64,000 bases of DNA. Source: Paludibacteraceae bacterium (lineage in GTDB: Bacteria; Bacteroidota; Bacteroidia; Bacteroidales; Paludibacteraceae). This document shows, one piece after another, positions 28,751-37,941 of this stretch (its first letter is position 1; each line of letters opens with the position of its first letter). The translations under genes and the position numbers were made by a program. Below the pieces are notes generated by a model. The model saw nothing but the letters and a program-made list of their open reading frames with translations. It was not told the DNA's origin and did no database searches. The stretch is from positions 1 through 64,000 of the forward strand of contig JAQVJY010000008.1 of NCBI GenBank assembly GCA_028694915.1, given 5' to 3'.

Positions 28751-30136
28751 ATGACTATTTGTGCTATTTCAACAGCGCCAGGTGTAGGCGGTATTGCGGT
28801 CATTCGGATATCGGGTGAGCTAGCATTTACGGCATGCGACGCTATATTTAAACCTTTTACCGCAGGAGTGACCGTTAGTGCGATGGTTCCTAATACTATT
28901 CGGTTTGGTCAAATTGTGGCTGATAATGAATTGGTAGATGAAGTGTTGGTTTCAGTTTTTCATGCACCGCATTCATTTACAGGCGAAAACGTTGTTGAAA
29001 TTGCTTGCCATGGTTCACAGTTTATTCAACAAGAAATCTTAAAATTGGTCTTGGCGCAAGGGTGTCGATTGGCACAGCCAGGTGAATTTACACAACGTGC
29101 TTTTCTCAATGGGAAAATGGATTTAAGCCAAGCCGAGGCGGTAGCCGATGTGATTGCATCGCAGAGTAGAGCTGCTCACCGATTGGCCATGAATCAAATG
29201 CGTGGTGGGTTTTCAAATGAATTGCTAATTTTACGCGACAAACTACTCACATTTACCTCTTTGGTTGAATTAGAATTGGATTTTAGCGACCACGAAGATT
29301 TAGAATTTGCCGATCGTAGTCAATTAAATACCTTAGCTGATACGATTGAACAGAAAATAGCCAAGTTAGTGAATTCCTTTAGCGTTGGCAATGCCATTAA
29401 AAATGGTATTCCTGTGGCTATTGTTGGTGAAACCAATGCGGGCAAATCGACCTTGCTCAATGTGCTCTTAAATGAGGAGCGAGCCATTGTTTCTGATATA
29501 CATGGTACCACCCGTGACGTGATAGAGGATACGGTGAACATAAAAGGCGTATTATTCCGATTTATCGACACGGCCGGCTTGCGTGAAACTACCGATACTA
29601 TTGAAAATCTGGGGATTGAGCGTACTTATCAAGCAATTGAGAAGGCTAATATAGTTCTTTGGATAATAGATACTTCGCAAATAAATAACCAAGAAAAATG
29701 GCTGTCGGAAGAGATAATGAAACGGGTAGAGCATACGCCGCTTATTTTAGTTTTCAACAAAGTAGATAAACTATCTGAAGGCGAACGATTGACATTGGAG
29801 CAACAGTTTAAAGATAACCGTGTACCTCGTATTTTTATTTCGGCCAAAGAGCGATTGCATACCGATGAGTTACAAGAGTTATTGTATAATGCAGCCAAGT
29901 TGCCAGAGTTGAGCGATCAAGATATTATGGTGACTAATATGCGTCATTATGAGGCACTCAAACAGGCGCATACGGCAATAGTACGTGTGCAGGATGGTTT
30001 GAACGACCGTATTTCGGGCGATTTTTTGAGTCAAGATATTCGTGAGTGTTTACATTATTTGGGCGAAATTACGGGGCAAATTACTACAGATGAGGTGCTT
30101 GGTAATATTTTTTCAAAATTTTGCATTGGTAAGTAA
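28751..30136 (+). CDS. mnmE: tRNA modification GTPase MnmE
   Basis: The 461-residue protein is complete. It has an N-terminal tetrahydrofolate-binding domain (APGVGGIAVIRISG) and a helical domain. The embedded G domain has G1 at 226-233 (ETNAGKS), DIHGTTRD, DTAGLRET and NKVD, and the C-terminal FCIGK carries the essential C458. With MnmG it installs carboxymethylaminomethyl groups at U34 of tRNAs. No mnmG is visible here. Confidence 0.97.
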   Translation: MTICAISTAPGVGGIAVIRISGELAFTACDAIFKPFTAGVTVSAMVPNTIRFGQIVADNELVDEVLVSVFHAPHSFTGENVVEIACHGSQFIQQEILKLVLAQGCRLAQPGEFTQRAFLNGKMDLSQAEAVADVIASQSRAAHRLAMNQMRGGFSNELLILRDKLLTFTSLVELELDFSDHEDLEFADRSQLNTLADTIEQKIAKLVNSFSVGNAIKNGIPVAIVGETNAGKSTLLNVLLNEERAIVSDIHGTTRDVIEDTVNIKGVLFRFIDTAGLRETTDTIENLGIERTYQAIEKANIVLWIIDTSQINNQEKWLSEEIMKRVEHTPLILVFNKVDKLSEGERLTLEQQFKDNRVPRIFISAKERLHTDELQELLYNAAKLPELSDQDIMVTNMRHYEALKQAHTAIVRVQDGLNDRISGDFLSQDIRECLHYLGEITGQITTDEVLGNIFSKFCIGK

Positions 30137-30173
30137 TTGGGCGTGGTATTAAATCTATTAATGCATTAGTAAT

Positions 30174-31835
30174 ATGGATTTTTTTTCAACCTTATTTGGT
30201 ACATCAGGCATTGCTTCATCGCTATTATATGTCTGTTTAGCGGCTTTCACTGGTATTCTACTAGGGAAACTTCAAATTTTGGATGTCAAATTGGGAGTGG
30301 CAGGAGTTCTATTTTCTGGCATCCTGATTGGGCATTTTGGAGCTGTGCTCGATCATGAGATTCTTCGTTTTGTGAGCGACTTTGGCTTAATTTTATTCGT
30401 GTATAGTTTTGGTTTGGAAATGGGTCCTCGTTTCTTTTCTTCCTTTAAGCGTGATGGCTTAACACTGAATTTATTTGCTATTGGTATTGCTGTGGGCGGC
30501 TTAGGTGTGGCCTATGCCATTTATGCCTTGACCGATTTATCGCCAGCTGTGGTGATGGGAATTTTGTGCGGCGGCGTTACCAATACCACCAGTTTAGGTG
30601 CGGCTCAACAAGTATTGATGGATCAAGGAGGCGATTTTACTTCGAGCGTGGCGCAATCAAGTATGGGATATGCGTTGACCTATCCGTTTGGTGTCGTTGG
30701 TTTGATTTTGGCTATGATCTTGTTACGTAAGTTGTTTCGTGTAGATTTAAAAGAAGAAGCCAAGGCATATACGGAGAGTTTAGGTGAAACAGAAACCAAG
30801 CTACAAAGTGTAGAAATTACAGTGAGTAACCAAAACTTAGTTGGCAAAACCATTGGAGAGTTGCGCGATATTTTGGATGCAGAATTAGCCGTATCTCGTA
30901 TCTATCGTAACCACGATTATGTATTGGCCACTGATGATCAAACCATTGTTGAAGGAGACGTGATATACGGAGTTTCAGAACAAAAACATATAGACGATTT
31001 ACGTTTAAAAATTGGTGATGTGGTTATCGCTGAACGTCAGAATATTACAGGTATGATGGATATTTGTAATGTGCTGTTGACAAACAAATCGTTAGCCGGA
31101 AAAACCATTGAACAAGTGGGTATTTATCGTCGTTATCCTGCTAATATTACACGTATTTACCGCTCGGGCATAGAGTTGTTACCAACACTCAGAACCACGT
31201 TGGAATTTGGTGATACACTGAAGATTGTCGGGAAAAAATACGCACTAGATGAAATCAAGAAAGAGCTTGGTAATTCGACTATGGAATTAGCTTTGCCCAA
31301 TATTACGCCCGTGTTTTTAGGCATTTTTTTAGGTATCATTTTGGGAAGTATTCCCATATTTATTCCAGGTTTACCAGCTCCAGCCCGCTTGGGATTAGCT
31401 GGTGGAACGCTTATTGTTGCTATTTTATTGGGTCATCAAGGGCGTATAGGTAAAATGAATTTGTATATGTTGCCAGGAGCTAATATGATGGTGCGTGAAA
31501 TTGGTATTGTGTTATTCTTATCAAGCGTCGGATTATTAGCTGGTGAACAATTTTGGCAAACATTACTTCATGGTGGGTGGCAGTGGATGATTTATGGTGC
31601 TATTATCACGTTTTTACCGGTGATTGTAGTGGCTATTATTGCCCGTTGGATGAAGGTTAATTACTTGACTATAACAGGCTGCATTGCTGGTGCTATGACC
31701 GATTCTCCAGCACTTGAGTTTGCCAATAGCATGGCTCCTGTGCAGGCACAAGCTACTGCTTATGCGGCTGTTTATCCTATGGCGATGTTTATTCGTGTAG
31801 TACTCGCACAACTATTTATATTAACAACTATGTAA
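30174..31835 (+). CDS. YidE/AspT-like transporter with two RCK_C domains
   Basis: The 553-residue membrane protein has a duplicated transporter domain, each half of about five to six helices. Signatures are GVTNTTSLGAAQQVL and AGAMTDSPALEFAN. Two TrkA-C-like regulatory domains sit in the middle (about 205-290 and 295-370). This is the AAEx plan of the YidE/YbjL/AspT family of putative anion or amino-acid exchangers. The substrate is unknown. It is 37 bases after mnmE and followed 16 bases later by a tiny ORF with a strong ribosome-binding site. Confidence 0.9.
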   Translation: MDFFSTLFGTSGIASSLLYVCLAAFTGILLGKLQILDVKLGVAGVLFSGILIGHFGAVLDHEILRFVSDFGLILFVYSFGLEMGPRFFSSFKRDGLTLNLFAIGIAVGGLGVAYAIYALTDLSPAVVMGILCGGVTNTTSLGAAQQVLMDQGGDFTSSVAQSSMGYALTYPFGVVGLILAMILLRKLFRVDLKEEAKAYTESLGETETKLQSVEITVSNQNLVGKTIGELRDILDAELAVSRIYRNHDYVLATDDQTIVEGDVIYGVSEQKHIDDLRLKIGDVVIAERQNITGMMDICNVLLTNKSLAGKTIEQVGIYRRYPANITRIYRSGIELLPTLRTTLEFGDTLKIVGKKYALDEIKKELGNSTMELALPNITPVFLGIFLGIILGSIPIFIPGLPAPARLGLAGGTLIVAILLGHQGRIGKMNLYMLPGANMMVREIGIVLFLSSVGLLAGEQFWQTLLHGGWQWMIYGAIITFLPVIVVAIIARWMKVNYLTITGCIAGAMTDSPALEFANSMAPVQAQATAYAAVYPMAMFIRVVLAQLFILTTM

Positions 31836-31851
31836 CTAAGGAGGCAACAGA

Positions 31852-31965
31852 ATGACAACTAGAAATGAAGATAAAACTAAAGAGGAATTGCCAGATTTGA
31901 GTCAGTTTGATTTTCCAGATGATTATAAACCATTTAGTGACGATAATTTGGATATGTTACCATAA
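31852..31965 (+). CDS. Small acidic protein of 37 residues, uncharacterised
   Basis: A 37-residue ORF begins MTTRNEDKTKEELPDLSQF and ends DDNLDMLP. It is strongly acidic, with no cysteine and no membrane segment. AAGGAGG at 31838-31844 sits seven bases before the ATG, a near-perfect Shine-Dalgarno sequence in a genome where these are rare. A perfect terminator stem begins inside the stop codon. It lies 16 bases after the YidE-like transporter, so the two are probably co-transcribed. It may be a small partner of that transporter; function unknown. Confidence 0.65.
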   Translation: MTTRNEDKTKEELPDLSQFDFPDDYKPFSDDNLDMLP

Positions 31966-32004
31966 AAAATAAGAGAAACACCAAACGTGTTTCTCTTATT
32001 TTTT
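31964..32004 (+). terminator. Intrinsic terminator overlapping the small-ORF stop
   Basis: An 18-bp perfect stem (31964-31981 with 31987-32004) with a five-base loop is A-rich and T-rich at its ends. It can also serve the convergent acyl-CoA ligase gene ending at 32025. Confidence 0.88.
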
Positions 32005-32024
32005 TAGTTGAATAGTACAGAAAT

Positions 32025-33926
32025 TTATTTCAAAGCTTCTAAATTATAGCTATTTACAATATTTTTCCCTTCGCTAGAATACAGGAATTGAATTTGTTCT
32101 TCATAGCGTTTTTCTATTTTACCACGAACCATTTTCATGGTACTATTCATCAAATGATTTTGTTCAGTAAATGGTTCAGGAAGTACGCAGAATGTAGCTG
32201 GTAACCAACGTTCAGGAAACGCTCCATGAAATTTGCCACCTTTGCGGTATTCGTTCAATTCGCGTTGTAGCTTATTTAAAGCCAATTCTTTAGCTTGTTG
32301 GCTATCCCAATTCCAATCTGGATGTTTATGGTGCACGTAGCGTTTTAAAACCTCTTTGTTTGGTACGATGAGCGCAATGGTATAAGGATTTTGATTGTTG
32401 TACATCAACATCTGATCGATGTAACGTGAATTTTCCACAATGGATTCTTCAATTCCTTCTGGACTGTATTTTTCACCATCGGCACTGATCAAAAGCGATT
32501 TAAAGCGTCCAACAACATATAGGTATTCATCGTTAATCATGTAACCCATATCGCCCGTGTAAAGCCAACCATCTTTAATGGTTTCAGCGGTTGCTTTGGG
32601 GTTTTTCCAATAGCCAGCCATCACATTTTCGCCACGAATCACAATTTCACCTTTTTCACCATAGGGAAGCGTGTTACCTTCGCTATCACAAATTTTGATA
32701 TCCATTGGTTTCACGATATGGCCCGATGAACCTAAAATATGATTGTCAATAGAATTCGACGAAATAATAGGTGTCGCTTCCGATAAGCCGTAACCTTGCA
32801 TCATGGGTACACCAATGGCTAAGTAAAAGCGTTGAAGATCAATATCTAACAAGGCACCACCACCAATAAAAAACTTAAGATTACCGCCGAACGCTTCACG
32901 CACTTTGGAAAATAGAATTTTGTCGTACAGTGCCAAAAATGGTTTTTTCCATGCGTGACAAAAGCCACCTTTGTTATGACCTTCTTTATTGTAGCTAATG
33001 GCCATATTTACAGCGTGGTTGAACAAAATATGAATCAATTTACCTTGTGCTTTAATGTTGGTTTCTATATTCTTTTTGAAATTTTTCGCTAATGCAGGAA
33101 CACTTAATAGTAAATCAGGTTTGATTTCTTTAATGTTGATAGGGATATTCTTCAGTGTTTCTAAACCCGTTTTTCCAGTTTGAACGGTGGCGACAGAGGC
33201 ACCTTTACCCATAAAACTATAGAATCCTGCTACGTGTGCAAAACAATGGTCGAGCGGAAGGATAATGAGCGTTCTAAAGTTTTCGGGAATAGTCATGAGT
33301 GTATACGCCTGTTCTACGTTGGCAGTATAGTTTCGATGAGTTAATAAAATTCCTTTAGGATCGGCTGTAGTTCCCGATGTATAGCTGATATTGGCATAAT
33401 CGCTACCGACAATGGACTGGTAACGTGCTTCAAATTCAGCTTTGTGATTAGCCAAGAACTCATCGCCTAGTTTTACTAAATCGCCGTAAAATAACTCATT
33501 TGGTTCGTATGTATCTTGTTTGTCGAAGATAATGACTTTTTCTACTGCTGGCACCTCTTTGATGATGGCGCGTATTTTAGCTAAATTTCCACCTGACACA
33601 AAAATCATTTTTGAGTCGGAGTGGGTGATACGGAATATCAAATCATTCTTTTCTTCTAATTTGATAGATAGTGGTACATTAACGGCACCTGCGTATAAAA
33701 TCCCCAGTTCGCCAATAATCCACGTATTGCGTCCTTCAGAGAGTAATGAAACTTTGTCGCCCTTATTCAAACCCAGCGACATAAGCCCTGCGCCCACACG
33801 GTAGACTTCATCGCGTGTTTGTGCGTAGGTGGTGGGTTCAAACTTATCGGTGGTTTTTTCCCACAAAAAGGTGTTGTTGGCGTATTTTTCAACGCTTTCT
33901 TCAAAAAACTGAATAATTGTTTTCAT
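32025..33926 (-). CDS. Long-chain fatty-acid--CoA ligase (AMP-forming)
   Basis: The 633-residue adenylate-forming enzyme has the core motif YTSGTTADPKGILLTHRN, the substrate-binding YGLSEATPIISSN, the hinge region DGWLYTGDMG and the late motif GRFKSLLISADGEKYSPEGIE. It activates fatty acids as acyl-CoA, probably at the inner face of the membrane. It is the last gene of an M23 peptidase-YjbQ-ligase run with gaps of 16 bases or less. Confidence 0.93.
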   Translation of the reverse strand: MKTIIQFFEESVEKYANNTFLWEKTTDKFEPTTYAQTRDEVYRVGAGLMSLGLNKGDKVSLLSEGRNTWIIGELGILYAGAVNVPLSIKLEEKNDLIFRITHSDSKMIFVSGGNLAKIRAIIKEVPAVEKVIIFDKQDTYEPNELFYGDLVKLGDEFLANHKAEFEARYQSIVGSDYANISYTSGTTADPKGILLTHRNYTANVEQAYTLMTIPENFRTLIILPLDHCFAHVAGFYSFMGKGASVATVQTGKTGLETLKNIPINIKEIKPDLLLSVPALAKNFKKNIETNIKAQGKLIHILFNHAVNMAISYNKEGHNKGGFCHAWKKPFLALYDKILFSKVREAFGGNLKFFIGGGALLDIDLQRFYLAIGVPMMQGYGLSEATPIISSNSIDNHILGSSGHIVKPMDIKICDSEGNTLPYGEKGEIVIRGENVMAGYWKNPKATAETIKDGWLYTGDMGYMINDEYLYVVGRFKSLLISADGEKYSPEGIEESIVENSRYIDQMLMYNNQNPYTIALIVPNKEVLKRYVHHKHPDWNWDSQQAKELALNKLQRELNEYRKGGKFHGAFPERWLPATFCVLPEPFTEQNHLMNSTMKMVRGKIEKRYEEQIQFLYSSEGKNIVNSYNLEALK

Positions 33927-33942
33927 AAACTAGTATTAGTTG

Positions 33943-34347
33943 TTATAAGATAGTTGCCACAATATGTCGATTGGAGGCTCTATTTCTGAATTCACAGAGA
34001 TAGATACCTTGCCAAGTTCCTAAATTGAGTCGATGGTTGGTAATTGGAATAGTCAAACTGGCCCCAATCATAGTGCTTTTGATGTGCGCCGGCATATCGT
34101 CAGCACCTTCACACGTATGAGTGTAGAATCGTTCATTTTCGCGCACTAAATGGTCAAAAGAGGACGCTAAGTCGGTTTGAACATCAGGATCTGCATTCTC
34201 ATTAAGACTTAATGCGGCTGATGTGTGTTGGATAAATAGATGTAAAAGGCCACACTCGGGTAAGTCAGGTAAATTTTGCAGAATTTCATTGGTAATCAGA
34301 TGGAATCCACGTTGACGTGCACGTAACGAAAATATAACCTGTTGCAT
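33943..34347 (-). CDS. YjbQ family protein (UPF0047)
   Basis: The 134-residue protein matches the UPF0047/YjbQ family: HTSAALSLNENADPDVQTDL in the middle and LGTWQGIYLCEFR near the C-terminus, with conserved histidines suited to metal binding. A weak thiamin-phosphate-synthase activity has been reported for the family, but its biological role is unsettled. It starts one base after the upstream M23 gene ends. Confidence 0.92.
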   Translation of the reverse strand: MQQVIFSLRARQRGFHLITNEILQNLPDLPECGLLHLFIQHTSAALSLNENADPDVQTDLASSFDHLVRENERFYTHTCEGADDMPAHIKSTMIGASLTIPITNHRLNLGTWQGIYLCEFRNRASNRHIVATIL

Positions 34348-34348
34348 A

Positions 34349-35536
34349 TTAAAGTTTTAAATCTATTTTTGTGCGTAGTGAATCGCGCAACGCGTGAAAT
34401 TCTGGTAAGTATTTTTCTGGTATTGGTTCCGCAGAAGGCGATTCCATAGTGAGTGGATTGATGGGTTTATTGTTTTTCCAGACACGGAAATCAAGGTGCG
34501 CTCCAGTTGAAGCCCCGGTGCTGCCAACGTAACCAATCACTTGTCCTTGTTCTACGCGTGAACCAACTTTTATACCTTTGCCATATTTCGATAAATGGAG
34601 ATAAGCGGTAGAGTAGTTACTGTTATGTTTTATTTTTACGGTGTTACCACCACCACCTTTGTAGCCTTTTTGTATAACAATGCCATTACCAATACTCATA
34701 ACTGGTGTGCCCAGTGGTGCGGCGTAATCCACGCCTGTGTGTGGTCTAACTGTTTTATAAACTGGATGTTTGCGTCTGTAGGTAAAACCAGATGAAACGC
34801 GTGAAAACTTAAGCGGTGCTTTTAAAAAGGCTTTGCGTACACTTTTACCTTCTTCGTCCCAAAAACCTTTCACTTCATCGTTTTCGTAGTTGAAGGCGTA
34901 AAATGTTTTGCCATTGTGTATAAATTTAGCACCATGTATTTTTCCTATTCCCACCGAAGTGCTATCCACATAGAGTTCATCGTAATATACAATGAAACCG
35001 TCGTTTTTCTGCAAACCAAAGAAATCGACACTCCAAGCATAAATTTCAGATAAATCTAAGGCGAGTTGTAAGTTTAAGTTGTTATCGGCAATAGCATTCC
35101 ATAGTGAACTCTCGATGTTCGCTTTGGCAACTTTTGTTTCAGTACGAACTGGCTTTGTGAATGTATGTATGTGTAAACTGTCCTCTAAATGAAACACATA
35201 ATGTTCTACTAATGAACTGTGATATACAACGTACAACAATTGTGGCGTTTCCGTTTGTGTATAGAATGCAGAGTACTCATCGCCAGCACGAACATTGCGG
35301 ATGTTTAAAATACTATCAGGAATGAGGCAAAGCTGATTTGTGCATTTTCGATTACAACCCAATTGAGTAAACAATCCTGAAAGTGTTTGTCCCTTTTTAA
35401 TCTGTCCTTTTACAATGTTAAATGAATCAACAGGAATCCCATATTCATAAACAATATCTTGATTGGTTTCTGTATCAGTGTTTTGACATCCAATGAGCGC
35501 GAGTAGCGCAAGTGTAAGAAGTGCGTATTTTTTCAT
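34349..35536 (-). CDS. M23-family metallopeptidase, lipoprotein
   Basis: The 395-residue protein begins with a lipoprotein signal (LALLALIGC, lipidated C17). A middle region resembles the OapA/LysM-like spacer. The C-terminal LytM domain has zinc motifs RPHTGVDYAAP and GAHLDFRVW. M23 enzymes cut peptidoglycan cross-bridges or act as amidase activators in the periplasm. A -7 box lies just upstream. It leads the three-gene run with YjbQ and the acyl-CoA ligase. Confidence 0.93.
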   Translation of the reverse strand: MKKYALLTLALLALIGCQNTDTETNQDIVYEYGIPVDSFNIVKGQIKKGQTLSGLFTQLGCNRKCTNQLCLIPDSILNIRNVRAGDEYSAFYTQTETPQLLYVVYHSSLVEHYVFHLEDSLHIHTFTKPVRTETKVAKANIESSLWNAIADNNLNLQLALDLSEIYAWSVDFFGLQKNDGFIVYYDELYVDSTSVGIGKIHGAKFIHNGKTFYAFNYENDEVKGFWDEEGKSVRKAFLKAPLKFSRVSSGFTYRRKHPVYKTVRPHTGVDYAAPLGTPVMSIGNGIVIQKGYKGGGGNTVKIKHNSNYSTAYLHLSKYGKGIKVGSRVEQGQVIGYVGSTGASTGAHLDFRVWKNNKPINPLTMESPSAEPIPEKYLPEFHALRDSLRTKIDLKL

Positions 35537-35556
35537 GCTGTGAGATTTAAAGTCTA

Positions 35557-35564
35557 CAAAAGTA
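35557..35564 (-). promoter_or_regulatory. Putative -7 box of the M23-yjbQ-ligase operon
   Basis: On the minus strand TACTTTTG lies 20 bases before the M23 ATG. Confidence 0.6.
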
Positions 35565-35604
35565 ACTTTTTTAAACTAAAATGCCAAGTCGAGTTATCAA
35601 CAGT

Positions 35605-36054
35605 TTAAGCTATAATATCCCTAATTTCGAAAAAAACGCGTTCCATTTTTACCATATTTGTAGCTAAAAATTGGTGAAATAGAGGCCATTGGTCACGCCG
35701 ATGAATATCCATATCCGCTTGTTGAATATAGATACGACTGACTCTAGTTCCACACGATCGTGTAAAATTAGCTTCCCAAATTAAATTGTCTGGAAATTCA
35801 GTGGCAAAAAATGAGCGGCAGGCTTGTAGTTGTTCAAACTTCTCAAGGCGTGTTTCATCATTCGATAAGTTGACCTCTAAAATAACAAAAGCTCCTTCTC
35901 GTGTGGCATCAAATTTAAGTTCTATACCTTTGATTTTGGTATTGTAGAGTATAAATGATTTGTGTTTACCCTGTTTTGAAAGACTATCACAATAATTAGC
36001 AAATTCTATCCAGAACTCTTTTTTGAGTGCTTTTAATTCATCGCGTTTATACAT
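35605..36054 (-). CDS. DUF4268 domain protein
   Basis: The 149-residue soluble protein consists of one alpha/beta module beginning KKEFWIEFANYCDS and containing LIWEANFTRSCG and FHQFLATNMVKMERVFF, which I recognise as DUF4268. The domain occurs alone or at the ends of restriction and nuclease-like proteins; no activity is established. It starts three bases after the PorE-like gene stops and is the last gene of the plsC run. Confidence 0.8.
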   Translation of the reverse strand: MYKRDELKALKKEFWIEFANYCDSLSKQGKHKSFILYNTKIKGIELKFDATREGAFVILEVNLSNDETRLEKFEQLQACRSFFATEFPDNLIWEANFTRSCGTRVSRIYIQQADMDIHRRDQWPLFHQFLATNMVKMERVFFEIRDIIA

Positions 36055-36057
36055 GCG

Positions 36058-37941
36058 CTACAAAATTTTGACTTCGACACGACGATTGTTGGCTCGTCCT
36101 TCTTCGGTGTTGTTCGACGAAAGAGGCTCTTTACTACCTTTGCCCATAGCACTCATACGGTCAGCAGCTATGCCTCTATCCTGCAATGCTTTAAATAAAG
36201 CTCGTGCACGATTTAAACTTAATGTTTGGTTGTATTCTTCGCTACCAACGTTGTCGGTATGTCCCGTGATTTCAATCCGTATTTTAGGATTACGTTGTAA
36301 AAAATCGAAGAGATATAAAATTTCTTTTTCTGATTGCGGTTGTATATCGGCTGAGTTAAAAGCAAAGAATAAATTATGTAAAATCATCTTACTACCAGGC
36401 GTTGCTGGCTGTAGCGCAATAATGAGTGAATCGTTCATCGATTCTATATTATTGGAGTAAAATAAGTATCCTTTGCGACGAGCATTTATCCCGAAATAAC
36501 CAGTAGGAGGCAAATAAGCGGTAAATGTACCCAATTTTTTATCTGACACCGATTCGTAAATTTTATCAGATGTATTGGTATCAAAAATTTCGACATTGGC
36601 ATCTAAATTAGCTAATGTGATGGCATCATATACGCGACCAACAATAAAGGCCATTGGGTCAGGTCGTGCGGCTTGGTGTAACGTAATTTCGTAAATATCC
36701 AATCCTTTGTTATCTTTTTCTACATGGTCTGAAGCAAAATAAGCTTTGTCGCCTGAAGCATTCACCACAAATCCCGATTCTTCGCCGTTTGTATTGATTG
36801 GATAACCAATGTTTTTAGGTTCGCTCCACGTGTTTTTGGCTGTGCGTCGTGCATAAAAAATGTCGCTTAATCCTAAACCATTATGTCCAGTAGAGGCAAA
36901 ATATAAGGTTTTGTTATCGGCATGGATAAATGGTGCAAAATCGTCTTTGTCTGTATTGACGGGAGTGCCCACATTTTGAGCATTCGAGAATTTGAGGAAT
37001 CCATTTTCGAGTATGGTGACATCGCATCGCCAAATATCTTTTCCGCCTTGACTTGGTGGCCGGTTCGATACAAAAAAAAGTTCGTCACCAGTAGGCGAAA
37101 GTGCAGGATTGCTTTCCCAGTAAGCTGTGTTCACAGGAGCACCAATACTGATAGGCATGCTCCAACGGTCGCCACTACGAATAGCATAATAAATATCACA
37201 ACTCCCGATACCTTCTTTACGGTCGCAGGCTACAAAAAACATATAACGTCCATCGGATGAAAAACTTTGGGAACCTTCGTTTCCACCTGTGTTCATAGGA
37301 GGAAGCAGCGGACGTGCAATTTGCCAGGTGTCGCCATTTTTTTGACTCCAATACAAATCTTCTTGGTTTTCAAATTGCGCTTCTTTGACCAATACGGTGG
37401 TAGAAATCATGGAACCATCGGCTGTGATACTCGGAAAATAGTCGTCGAAACGCGTATTGATAGTGGTTAAATTAGTTGGGTCGAATGGCACAGGATGATC
37501 TTTTAAATCTTGTGCGTTGATATATTTTATCAGTAGTTGTGTTTTTTGCGCAATATAACTCGATTCGGTGATTGTTTCAGCCATGGCGATAGCACTTTTA
37601 TAGTCGCCTTTCAGAAAGTTTAGCTCGGCTATCATGTACTGTGTTTGTGCTCTGTAGGGGAATTTGGGCGAGTTGACAATGGACAATATTTCGATGGCTT
37701 TAGTATAGTTATTTTTACGCATAACGTGTTGTGATAAAGCCCAATAAGCCTCTACAAATTTCTTATCCTTTTTGATAGCTTTGTTTAATAAAACTTCACG
37801 TTCGGTTGAACTATAGGTAATACGAGCTTGTTCGTATAACGAAATGGCTTTACGTGATTTGGTGGAATATTCTTGTGCTTGGAGGCTAAAACTCGCAGAG
37901 CAAAAAACCAGTAGTAATATGAATTTTAGATTATAATTCAT
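36058..37941 (-). CDS. PorE-like OmpA-family protein (TPR, beta-propeller, CRD, OmpA domain)
   Basis: The 627-residue protein has a signal peptide (LLLVFCSASFSLQAQ), TPR-like helices (about 25-140) and a WD40-like propeller with PD40 repeats (SDGRYMFFVACDR, LSPTGDELFFVSN). A carboxypeptidase regulatory-like domain follows (about 430-500), then a C-terminal OmpA domain (ITGHTDNVGSEEYNQTLS) that binds peptidoglycan. This order is that of PorE, an accessory protein of type IX secretion. A canonical lipobox is not clear, unlike PorE lipoproteins. It overlaps plsC by 11 bases. Confidence 0.85.
   Translation of the reverse strand: MNYNLKFILLLVFCSASFSLQAQEYSTKSRKAISLYEQARITYSSTEREVLLNKAIKKDKKFVEAYWALSQHVMRKNNYTKAIEILSIVNSPKFPYRAQTQYMIAELNFLKGDYKSAIAMAETITESSYIAQKTQLLIKYINAQDLKDHPVPFDPTNLTTINTRFDDYFPSITADGSMISTTVLVKEAQFENQEDLYWSQKNGDTWQIARPLLPPMNTGGNEGSQSFSSDGRYMFFVACDRKEGIGSCDIYYAIRSGDRWSMPISIGAPVNTAYWESNPALSPTGDELFFVSNRPPSQGGKDIWRCDVTILENGFLKFSNAQNVGTPVNTDKDDFAPFIHADNKTLYFASTGHNGLGLSDIFYARRTAKNTWSEPKNIGYPINTNGEESGFVVNASGDKAYFASDHVEKDNKGLDIYEITLHQAARPDPMAFIVGRVYDAITLANLDANVEIFDTNTSDKIYESVSDKKLGTFTAYLPPTGYFGINARRKGYLFYSNNIESMNDSLIIALQPATPGSKMILHNLFFAFNSADIQPQSEKEILYLFDFLQRNPKIRIEITGHTDNVGSEEYNQTLSLNRARALFKALQDRGIAADRMSAMGKGSKEPLSSNNTEEGRANNRRVEVKIL

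Noticed and set aside
36023-36460. 145-residue plus-strand frame opposite the OmpA domain
   Set aside because: Antisense to a convincing OmpA-family gene, with no start signal or recognisable sequence.
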